From DASZMJ01 sp035551935 (GTDB lineage Bacteria > Planctomycetota > Planctomycetia > Isosphaerales > Isosphaeraceae), in assembly GCA_035551935.1 (NCBI GenBank), contig DASZMJ010000580.1, positions 1 to 20,686 on the forward strand: a stretch of DNA of 20,686 nt, given 5' to 3'. Shown one piece after another: positions 15,011 to 20,686 of this stretch. The notes under the pieces were generated by a model. That model was not told the origin of the DNA. It ran no database searches and worked only from the letters and a program-made list of their open reading frames with translations. Position numbers and translations under genes: made by a program. Each line of letters begins with the position of its first letter. The stretch's first letter is position 1.

Positions 15011-16420
15011 TCAGCCGAAGATCGCCCGGATGGGCTCGCCGAGGGCGAGGGGGAAGGGCCGGCCGTTGGCGTCGTGGACCTCGGTGCGGGGGTCGACGCC
15101 GAACCGCCAGTAGATCGTCGCGGCGAGGTCGGCGGGCGTCACCGGGTCGGCCGCGGGATAGGCGCCGAGGCGGTCGCTGGCGCCATGAACGGCGCCGCCG
15201 CGGACGCCGCCGCCGGCCAGGAGGATGCTGTAGCAATCGGGCCAGTGGTCGCGGCCGCCGTCCTTGTTGATCCGCGGCGTCCGGCCGAACTCGCCCAGCG
15301 CGATCACCAACGTCGTGTCGAGCAGGCCCCGGGCGTCGAGGTCCTCGATCAAGGCCGACAGCGACCGGTCGGCCAGGGGAAGCAAATGGGTCTTGTGCTG
15401 GTCGAAGCACCGGAAGTGGGCGTCCCAGTTCTGCCCCTGCTGGCGGAAGTCGTACACATTCACGAACGGCACGCCGGCCTCGACGAGCCGCCGCGCCAGC
15501 AGCAGGTTCTGCCCGCGCATCTGCCTCGCGAACCCGAGCTCCGCCCCGTTGCCCCCGCCCCCGCCCGAGCCCACGCTCGCCGGCGGCGGGCCGAACCCGT
15601 ACCGCTCGCGAACCCTCGGGTCCTCGCGATCGATCGCCAGGGCCCGCCGGATCGCCGCCGAGTCGAGCACCCGGTATGCCCGGTCGTACAACCCCCGCAT
15701 CCGCGCCGCCGGCTCTTCCAGCAAGGCCCCCCGCTCGACCGCGCCCAGGAGGTCCCGCCGCCGCGCCATCCTCGGGGCCGTGAGCCCGTCGGGGACCTCG
15801 AGCATGTCGGCGCGATACGATCGCGTCTCGGCGTCGACGACCACCTGGAGCGGATCATACGCCGAGCCGAGGAACCCGCCCCCCTGGCACGGGGTCGGCA
15901 CGACGTTGTGGAACGCGAACGGCAAGGCCGCGAACGGCACCCCCAGCCGTTGCTCGCGGCGGAGATAGCTCAAGGCCCCGCCATAGCTGGGGAAGACCTG
16001 CGGCGCGGGGGCGAACAGCTCCTGGTCGCCCTGCGGCGGCTCGCGGCCGGTCAGCACCTTCATCGAGGCCGAGTCGTGCAGGCGGTAGCCGTGCGACATG
16101 CTCCGCACGACGGCCACCTTGTGCATCACCTTCGCCATCTGCGGCAGGTGCTCGGCGACTCGCAGCCCCGGCACGCTCGTGGCGATCGTCGCGAACTCGC
16201 CCCGGACCTCCGCCGGCGCCCCGGGCTTCGGGTCGAACGTGTCGAGGTGGCTCGGCCCGCCGTAGTAGAAGACCAAGATGCACGCCTTCACCGGCGGCAA
16301 TCCCGATCCCTTCGACCCGCCCAAGGCCGCCCGCGCGAGCCCTCCCACGCCGGCCAGCGCCACCCCGGCCCGGAACAGCCCCCGACGCGAATGGATCGGA
16401 CGCTCGCCCTCGCGACGCAT
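15011..16420 (-). CDS. DUF1501 family protein (Tat-exported, sulfatase/phosphatase-fold-like)
   Basis: This 469-aa member of the DUF1501 family is abundant in planctomycetes. The N-terminus has a twin-arginine leader (SRRGLFRAGVALAGVGGLARAA, residues 11-32), so export as a folded protein is likely. Conserved segments are 'YYGGPSHLDTFDPKPGAP' (52-69), 'VAVVRSMSHGYRLHD' (102-116), 'VNVYDF', 'NWDAHF', 'LGEFGRTPRIN' and 'GRDHWPDCYSILLAGGGVRGG'. These contain the Asp, His and Glu residues shared with the alkaline phosphatase/sulfatase-like fold. Activity is unproven for the family. Most DUF1501 genes I know of sit next to a DUF1549/DUF1553 cytochrome-like gene; none is visible here. GGAGGG (16430-16435) nine bases before the ATG supports the start, and a promoter-like sequence lies just upstream. 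Confidence 0.95.
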   Translation of the reverse strand: MRREGERPIHSRRGLFRAGVALAGVGGLARAALGGSKGSGLPPVKACILVFYYGGPSHLDTFDPKPGAPAEVRGEFATIATSVPGLRVAEHLPQMAKVMHKVAVVRSMSHGYRLHDSASMKVLTGREPPQGDQELFAPAPQVFPSYGGALSYLRREQRLGVPFAALPFAFHNVVPTPCQGGGFLGSAYDPLQVVVDAETRSYRADMLEVPDGLTAPRMARRRDLLGAVERGALLEEPAARMRGLYDRAYRVLDSAAIRRALAIDREDPRVRERYGFGPPPASVGSGGGGGNGAELGFARQMRGQNLLLARRLVEAGVPFVNVYDFRQQGQNWDAHFRCFDQHKTHLLPLADRSLSALIEDLDARGLLDTTLVIALGEFGRTPRINKDGGRDHWPDCYSILLAGGGVRGGAVHGASDRLGAYPAADPVTPADLAATIYWRFGVDPRTEVHDANGRPFPLALGEPIRAIFG

Positions 16421-16459
16421 GGCCCACGACCCTCCGCAACCCCTCGGTCCCCTCCACAG

Positions 16460-16488
16460 ACGTTAAACAAGCGCTTGATCCCCGTCAA
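16460..16488 (-). promoter_or_regulatory. Candidate promoter of the DUF1501 gene with palindrome between the boxes
   Basis: Reading the minus strand, TTGACG (16483-16488) and TAACGT (16460-16465) are 17 bases apart. The -35 match is good and the -10 match is weak (three of six). A perfect 10-bp palindrome, CAAGCGCTTG (16468-16477), fills the spacer and could be an operator. Transcription would start about 30 bp before the ATG at 16420. Confidence 0.4.
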
Positions 16489-16640
16489 CGCGCCGCCCCG
16501 GTCGCCAACCTCGAAAAGCCTCCAGATATGATGGATTGAATATATTCATGATTCAAAGAATTTTGAGTTTGTCCGTCGACGTGGTCCGGGCGCGCCGAGC
16601 CCTCGACTCCCCGGATCGCGTGGATCGGTCGCTCTTTGTA

Positions 16641-16701
16641 GGGTCCGCTGTGCGGACCGATCTCCATGAGCCACAAAGCGATCGGTCCGCACAGCGGACC
16701 C
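16641..16701. repeat. Repeat family B, copy 2: perfect 21-bp inverted repeat
   Basis: Bases 16641-16661 are the exact reverse complement of 16681-16701, with a 19-base loop. The arm begins GGGTCCGCT-GT-GCGGACC, sharing the TAGGGTCCGCT.TGCGGACC core with copy 1 at 13157-13229. It lies 33 bp downstream of the HTH gene's stop and may end that transcript. Confidence 0.85.
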
Positions 16702-16733
16702 GACGAAGGGCAAGACTTCCGGGCGATTCCGGA

Positions 16734-17231
16734 TCAGTCCAGCAGCTCGACCTCGTCGAGCGCGAAGACGCCGTGCAGGTCGAAGCCGTCGCCGCGGACG
16801 CGGGCGAGCGGGCCGCGGCCGAGGTCGAAGACGTCGCAGATGATCCCCACGGGCGGGGTGTCCTGCACGTCGCCGAGCTCGGCCCAGGCGGGGACGCGGA
16901 CGCGACGGCCGACCAGCGTCGCGACGGCCGCCGGCCTCGAGTCGCTGCGCGGGTCCGGAGGGGCGTCGGCCGGCGCGGGCCGGTGAGCCGGGCCCGGGCG
17001 GTAGCACGGGCCGACGCCCCGGAGCAGCCAGATCGGGTCGACGAGGGTCGTCGCGACGAGGCGCTCCAGGACGACGGCGGGGAGCGACTCGCCGGACTCG
17101 AAGTCGAGCCACTCGCGGGTCGAGACCCCGACCTGGCTCGCCAGCAAGGGGGCCCCATTCGTGCCGAACAGCTCGCGACGGAGCCGGCGGAGCCGTCCCG
17201 ACAGCCCGGAGGCGAGGGCCTCGTATCGCAT
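16734..17231 (-). CDS. Helix-turn-helix (XRE-like) DNA-binding protein
   Basis: This 165-aa protein has an N-terminal segment (about residues 10-78) that reads as a Cro/cI-type HTH: 'LSGRLRRLRRELFG', 'APLLASQVGVSTREWLDFESGESLPAVVLERLVATT', then 'DPIWLLRGVGPCYR'. After a Pro-rich linker (79-100) comes a C-terminal domain of about 60 residues with short beta-like strands ('VGRRVRVPAWAEL', 'GIICDVFDL', 'LARVRGDGFDLHGVF') that I do not recognise. AGGAGG (minus strand, bases 17240-17245) eight bases before the ATG fixes the start and overlaps the previous gene's stop by one base. The two genes are an operon with probable coupling. A role as a regulator, perhaps of its own operon, is inferred from the fold only. 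Confidence 0.75.
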   Translation of the reverse strand: MRYEALASGLSGRLRRLRRELFGTNGAPLLASQVGVSTREWLDFESGESLPAVVLERLVATTLVDPIWLLRGVGPCYRPGPAHRPAPADAPPDPRSDSRPAAVATLVGRRVRVPAWAELGDVQDTPPVGIICDVFDLGRGPLARVRGDGFDLHGVFALDEVELLD

Positions 17232-17244
17232 CGCAGATGCCTCC

Positions 17245-17673
17245 TCAAAGGGGCCGCAGGGCCCTGCATCGGCGGCTTTCCTCGACGCATGTTCGCGCCC
17301 GTTGCCATGCCTCCTGGCTCTCGACGCGGGTGAGCAACGCGCGGTACCAGAGGTCCGAGAACCGCCGCTCGCGCGGGTCCTCACTCGACGTCGATCGGGA
17401 CCAGACCCTCTCGAAGCGCTCCCAGCGCGGATCCGCCCCGACGTCGGCCGGCCGATCGATCGTCGGCGCGGCGGCGGCGGCGGCGGGGTGCCGGGCCCGG
17501 TCGAGGTGGGCCCAGGCCGACCGGGCGAGGTCGTCGAGTCGGCCGTCGCGCTGGGCGGTCAGGCAGGCGATCAGGATCGACACCGCCGCGCCGGCGTCGT
17601 CGAGGGATTCGACGTCGGGCAGGATCGCGTCGATCAGTCGGCTGATGTGGTCTCTCAGCTCCGGCTCGGTCAT
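17245..17673 (-). CDS. Hypothetical protein upstream of the HTH regulator
   Basis: I do not recognise this 142-aa protein. Residues 1-65 are predicted helical with an Ala-rich hydrophobic face ('ELRDHISRLIDAI', 'AAVSILIACLTAQ', 'LDDLARSAWAHL'). An Ala run (about 63-68) and a linker follow, then a second helical part ('RWERFERVW', 'RFSDLWYRALLTRVES'). There is no signal peptide or membrane span. GAGGAG close before the ATG supports the start at 17673. It is the first gene of a two-gene operon with the HTH protein, 13 bp apart. The small-helical-protein-plus-HTH layout recalls toxin-antitoxin or regulator-partner pairs, but nothing in the sequence proves either. Confidence 0.7.
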   Translation of the reverse strand: MTEPELRDHISRLIDAILPDVESLDDAGAAVSILIACLTAQRDGRLDDLARSAWAHLDRARHPAAAAAAPTIDRPADVGADPRWERFERVWSRSTSSEDPRERRFSDLWYRALLTRVESQEAWQRARTCVEESRRCRALRPL

Positions 17674-17991
17674 CGCACCGTCTCCTCACGATCGGACGTG
17701 GGCCGGCCCCTTGCGGTCGCAGGGACGATCGGATCGCGCACCCTCGCCAGGCCGGCCGTGGCTCATCCCTCGAGCGTCCCGCCGGCGTCGTGCCGGAACC
17801 CCTGGAAACGATCGGTCCCCGCGGCGGCCGGCGGCTCTGGCGGCGCCGGGGGCATCGGACGGATTGCTATCTTAGGCAATGTTCATGAACGAATGTTTAT
17901 TTGGAAGGAGCCATCCCTAGTCGTTGCTTCCTCGACGGTGTATTTGACCCCGTCGGCGATCCCGTGTCCAGGGGGTAGCCAAACTCATCGG

Positions 17992-18033
17992 AATGTTTCT
18001 TGATTGAGGTGACATATCGTTTCAAGAAACATT
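17992..18033. promoter_or_regulatory. Perfect 12-bp inverted repeat, possible operator or stem-loop
   Basis: AATGTTTCTTGA (17992-18003) and TCAAGAAACATT (18022-18033) are exact reverse complements separated by 18 bases. The centre-to-centre spacing is 30 bp, close to three helical turns, which suits two bound protein units. It stands out from the surrounding GC-rich DNA. A hairpin in RNA is an alternative. Confidence 0.5.
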
Positions 18034-18165
18034 AGAGGGACCCGGGGGATCAGCGGCAGGAGCCGGCCCGATCAGGCGGGGTCTCCCCGGATGGGTGGCC
18101 GGGGTTGCGGTCCGCTGCCACCCGACGCTTGCGAGCGAGTGACGGTTGTGAGATCGTGACGGCTG

Positions 18166-18194
18166 GCCCGCCGCCGCGCCGCGCGGCGGCGGGC
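18166..18194. terminator. 13-bp all-GC hairpin in the leader of the small membrane protein gene
   Basis: Bases 18166-18178 pair exactly with 18182-18194 around a 3-base loop. It lies 47 bp before the GTG start at 18242. It could stop upstream transcription or act as a leader structure. There is no T-run. Confidence 0.4.
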
Positions 18195-18241
18195 GGGATG
18201 GACCCGAGGATAGGTCCGATCGCGAGCGAGGAGGCGGGGCC

Positions 18242-18718
18242 GTGGGCGAGCGGGCGTTGTCGCGCATCCCGTTCCTGCGCCGGGACGAGCTGATGATCCT
18301 CAGCATGGCGCGCTGGATGCGGTTCGTCGGCGCCGTCAAGATCGGCGCCAGCTTCTTCACCGGGTTCCTGGTGCTGGTGGCCCTGATCTTCGTCGGGGCC
18401 GGGATGAGCACGGGGCGGCCGGATTTCGCCAGGGTCGAGCGGTTCGTCGCCGAGAACCGGCTCTGGTTCGGCGCCCTGGGCGTCTTCGCCCTGTTGCTGT
18501 CGGTCGTGGGGATGGTGCTGGGCTACGTGCTGTACGAGGCGGCCGACGACTTCGAGCAGGTGGCCCGCACCGACGAGGCCGACGTCGACTACACGGCGTC
18601 GGGCCTGCTGCGGCTGAAGACCTACGTGAAGGTCAGCGTCTTGCTCGGGGTCGCCGCGCTCCTCGTGGCGATCGCCGCGGGGGTGGTCCTCGTCGTCAAA
18701 TACCGGGCGGTATCCTGA
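18242..18718 (+). CDS. Small membrane protein (tandem paralogue 1)
   Basis: This 158-aa protein starts at GTG, fixed by AGGAGG (18229-18234) seven bases upstream. It has three likely membrane spans: about residues 28-54, 74-98 and 130-153. A hydrophilic segment, 'EAADDFEQVARTDEADVDYTASGLLRLKTY', lies before the last. The layout resembles DUF5362-type planctomycete proteins, in which a membrane hairpin precedes a 'F..V..TD.AD..YL..GL.KLR' segment; this is by memory. The next gene, 18 bp downstream, encodes a shorter version of the same architecture, so a tandem duplication is likely. Function is unknown. Confidence 0.8.
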   Translation: MGERALSRIPFLRRDELMILSMARWMRFVGAVKIGASFFTGFLVLVALIFVGAGMSTGRPDFARVERFVAENRLWFGALGVFALLLSVVGMVLGYVLYEAADDFEQVARTDEADVDYTASGLLRLKTYVKVSVLLGVAALLVAIAAGVVLVVKYRAVS

Positions 18719-18736
18719 TCCCGAGGGGGTGCGGAC

Positions 18737-19147
18737 ATGGCGACGGGCGAGGGCGTGCCGGGGGATCGGGAGCTGGCCCGCATCCCGTTCAGCGTCGAGG
18801 CCGAGGGCCACATCAGGGGGCTGGCCGTCTGGCTGTCGGTCGTCGGCTGGCTCAACATCGTGGCGGCCGCCGCCAACTTCGTCATCCTCCTGGCGCCGAT
18901 GCGCAACGCCGGGCACCTGTTCGACGTCGTGATCCACGCCCTGATCGGGGCCTGGTCGCTCCAGGCGGCCCGCGCATTCCAGGGCCTCGCCACGACCGAC
19001 ACGGCCGACCAGGCGTACCTCGTCGAGGGGTTCGCCAAGCTCCGTCGCATCTTCCTGCTCCAGGGCATCCTGGTCCTCGTCGGCCTGGCCTTCCTCGTCG
19101 CCGTCCTCCTGTTCCTGCTCCTCCACGGCCTCCCCGCCACCCGCTGA
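18737..19147 (+). CDS. Small membrane protein (tandem paralogue 2)
   Basis: This 136-aa protein has likely spans at about residues 28-52 and 108-131, and a weaker hydrophobic stretch near 60-80. It shares the upstream neighbour's plan: an N-terminal '(E/D)R.L.RIPF', a first span after 'MA.W' or 'LAVWL', a 'F..(V/L)A.TD.AD' segment, then '(G)(L/F)..L(R/K)' leading into the last span. GAGGGGG precedes the ATG. The gene order and 18-bp spacing indicate one transcript. No enzymatic motif is seen. Confidence 0.8.
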   Translation: MATGEGVPGDRELARIPFSVEAEGHIRGLAVWLSVVGWLNIVAAAANFVILLAPMRNAGHLFDVVIHALIGAWSLQAARAFQGLATTDTADQAYLVEGFAKLRRIFLLQGILVLVGLAFLVAVLLFLLLHGLPATR

Positions 19148-19179
19148 GCGGCGGCAAGAAGGCCGGGCCTGCCGACCGC

Positions 19180-20028
19180 TCACGGGTTCAGCGGCGGGTT
19201 CTCCTTGAGGAACTTCGCGAGCCCGGCCTTGTCCCCCTTCTGGAGGAGGTCCCAGCCGGGCTCGCCGCTCTTGAGGGTGAGGACGTTGAGCTTGGAGGCG
19301 GTCGTCTTGCCGATCGTCCGCGAGCCGCGGTAGACGACGTGCGCGACGCCTTGGCCCTCGGCGACGGAGCCGAGGACGGTGATCTTCGGCTCGCCGGCGC
19401 CCTTGGCGAGGTCGCCGACGGCGTCGAGCGGGTCCTTGCCCTGCTTGCGGGCCTCGAAGGCGCGGCGCATGTCCGCGGTCATCGCCTGGAGCTCGCTGCG
19501 CAGCTCCAGGCCCCAGCCGCGGCCGTCGCGCCGGAGGGTGTCGACCTGCATGCTCGAGACGTCCTTGCCGTCCACCTTGAGCTTGAGGCGATAGACGACG
19601 TGGGCGAGGTCGTCGCCCTCGTTGATGTGCCCGAGCACCTCCCGGTCGGCACCGGCGATGGTCTTCTTCAAGGTCGGGTCGCGTTTCTCGACCCCGCGCA
19701 GGAACGCGGCGAAGACCTTGGCGTCGTCGAGCGCCTTGAGCGCGGGGACGTCCTTCACGCCGTCGAAGAGCGTCAGGAACTCGTCCGGATTGCCGTCGGC
19801 CTCGGCCATCTCGGCGAGCTCGATCATCCCCGCCTTGAACGTCTTGAGGGCACTACGGTGCATCGTCTTGGCGAAGTCGTCGTAGCGCCCCGCCTTCATC
19901 GCCTCGAAGCCCTTGTCCGCGACGCCCTCCGGCGTCTCCGCCTTCGGGGCCGCGGGACGTTGCATCGGCGCGAATGCGAGGCAGACGAGCGGGACGAGCT
20001 GGAGCATGAGGAAGGTTCGGCGTCGCAT
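19180..20028 (-). CDS. Secreted protein of unknown function
   Basis: This 282-aa protein has an N-terminal signal peptide ('MRRRTFLMLQLVPLVCLAFA', cleavage probably near residues 20-27). The mature part is mixed alpha/beta. It has an opening helix pair ('GVADKGFEAMKAGRYDDFAKTMH'), and then two similar strand blocks, 'GDDLAHVVYRLKLKVDGK' and 'GQGVAHVVYRGSRTIGK'. Each block contains AHVVYR, which suggests an internal duplication or NTF2-like elements. I do not recognise a named family. A Shine-Dalgarno-like GGGAGAGG just before the ATG at 20028 supports this start; a longer frame reaching 20148 adds 40 residues that would bury the signal peptide. It converges on the small membrane protein pair, 32 bp between stops. 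Confidence 0.8.
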   Translation of the reverse strand: MRRRTFLMLQLVPLVCLAFAPMQRPAAPKAETPEGVADKGFEAMKAGRYDDFAKTMHRSALKTFKAGMIELAEMAEADGNPDEFLTLFDGVKDVPALKALDDAKVFAAFLRGVEKRDPTLKKTIAGADREVLGHINEGDDLAHVVYRLKLKVDGKDVSSMQVDTLRRDGRGWGLELRSELQAMTADMRRAFEARKQGKDPLDAVGDLAKGAGEPKITVLGSVAEGQGVAHVVYRGSRTIGKTTASKLNVLTLKSGEPGWDLLQKGDKAGLAKFLKENPPLNP

Positions 20029-20241
20029 CGATGCCTCTCCCTGCGCGGGCAGGGCCGTGGTCCAGGCCTCCTCCGCGCGTTGATCGAGCGTGTTGAAGGA
20101 CATGGCTTCGGCGTGCCCGCCGCCGACCGCAAAGCCTATGGGCTCCACCCCGGCCGGTCAAGCCGCCGCCGCCTCCCGACGGGCCCCGGCGGGCCGCCGT
20201 GTCGCGGGCATCGCGACCCCGCCGATGGTCGTGCCCCGCCG

Positions 20242-20547
20242 TCAACCCCTCAGCGCCCTGAAGGCGAGCGAGATAGCGACCTGGATGCCCAGGTAGATGC
20301 CGGCGGCGATGCTGGCCCGCTTCACGGTCATCCCGCACGTCGCCGAGATCGCGAAGCCCGCGCACACGGCCCCGACGGCCAGGCCGATGAAGAACAGGCC
20401 CGGCGGCAGCAGCGCATTGATGAGCGCCGCCGGGACGATCGCCGCGAGGACCGCGAGGATCATGTTGCCCCAGCCCGGGAACTCGTCCTGCTCCATGCCG
20501 GCGACGATCAGCCCCAGGATGCCCGCCCCGACCAGCAGTCCGATCAT
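20242..20547 (-). CDS. Small polytopic membrane protein
   Basis: This 101-aa protein is mostly hydrophobic, with about four membrane spans: residues roughly 2-17, 27-47, 49-70 and 81-97. A short acidic loop (MEQDEFPGWG) follows the first. No family is recognised. The ATG at 20547 is preceded on the minus strand by a G-rich stretch. It lies about 210 bp upstream of the secreted-protein gene on the same strand and may be separately transcribed. Confidence 0.72.
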   Translation of the reverse strand: MIGLLVGAGILGLIVAGMEQDEFPGWGNMILAVLAAIVPAALINALLPPGLFFIGLAVGAVCAGFAISATCGMTVKRASIAAGIYLGIQVAISLAFRALRG

Positions 20548-20686
20548 GTCGCCACCCCAGCGAAGACGGGGCCCGCGCCGCGATGGGGCCCACGGGTTTG
20601 ACCCCAGACAGCCGTTAATGTAGCCATGCTGTGGAGAATGTGCCAGTCACCGAGCGCGGCGGGGTGGCAGGAGTTGCGGGGCGGCG

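Larger units (their letters stand above)
16421..16733. other. Intergenic region between DUF1501 and the HTH gene
   Basis: This 313-bp stretch has no credible gene. It holds the DUF1501 promoter candidate, then an AT-rich patch (about 16525-16570) with TTGAAT (16536-16541) facing ATTCAA (16551-16556) around a GAATATATTC palindrome, and then a family B repeat. Confidence 0.6.
17674..18241. other. 568-bp divergent intergenic region with palindromes and AATGTT motifs
   Basis: No credible gene is seen. A palindrome GTTCATGAAC lies at 17881-17890. The hexamer AATGTT occurs at 17878, 17892 and 17992, and inverted at 18028-18033. A 12-bp inverted repeat and a GC-only stem follow, listed separately. 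A 13-codon frame starting at 17879 has no ribosome site and is not called. The centre (about 17860-18035) is clearly richer in AT than the flanks and is the likeliest promoter zone. Confidence 0.6.

Noticed and set aside
18050..19183. Minus-strand frame opposite the two small membrane proteins
   Set aside because: The product is highly charged and low-complexity, while the plus-strand frames have ribosome sites and membrane spans.
19339..20601. Long plus-strand frame opposite the secreted-protein gene
   Set aside because: It is antisense to a protein with a clear signal peptide and Shine-Dalgarno site, and shows no domain.
20627..20686. Possible gene start at the right edge (ATG 20627, open to the window end)
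   Set aside because: It has only 20 codons, no ribosome site and no recognisable motif.

Overview
This window is high-GC bacterial DNA that most likely comes from a planctomycete of the Isosphaeraceae/Gemmataceae kind. The evidence is a DUF1559 protein with a type IV pilin-like N-terminus, a DUF1501 protein with a twin-arginine leader, a Uma2-family nuclease, several poorly characterised membrane or secreted proteins, and hairpin repeats between genes. No rRNA, tRNA, insertion sequence transposase or CRISPR array was seen.

Left part (1-7510). The window opens inside a repeat-bearing protein of unknown function. A mannose-6-phosphate isomerase gene (manA) follows, overlapping a polytopic membrane protein gene by four bases. 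A strong hairpin separates these from the convergent ackA-xfp pair on the minus strand. Phosphoketolase splits a ketose phosphate into acetyl-phosphate and an aldose phosphate. Acetate kinase then uses acetyl-phosphate to make ATP. Divergent from ackA is an RluE-type 23S rRNA pseudouridine synthase gene.

Middle part (7564-11800). A Uma2-type nuclease gene overlaps by four bases an XPB-like SF2 helicase gene, which suggests a translationally coupled nuclease-helicase pair. Next comes a compositionally different, less GC-rich segment. It holds a divergent sigma-70-like gene with a ten-G homopolymer near its 3' end, a DUF1559 pilin-like protein, and a small secreted protein. A cluster of hairpins ends this segment.

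Right part (11800-20686). An SMP-30/gluconolactonase-type protein gene ends inside a palindromic repeat element that supplies its stop codon. Two hairpin repeat families (A and B) occupy the spaces around a class C beta-lactamase-like serine hydrolase gene and downstream of an HTH gene. A solitary DUF1501 gene follows. Further on is a two-gene minus-strand operon (142-aa unknown plus HTH regulator), then a 568-bp intergenic region rich in palindromes, and then two tandem paralogous small membrane protein genes on the plus strand. The window closes with a secreted protein and a small membrane protein, both on the minus strand. Bases 20548-20686 hold nothing that I can call with confidence.

The strongest leads for something undescribed are the Uma2-XPB pair, the sigma-like/pilin-like mini-operon with its poly-G tract, and the two REP-like repeat families.
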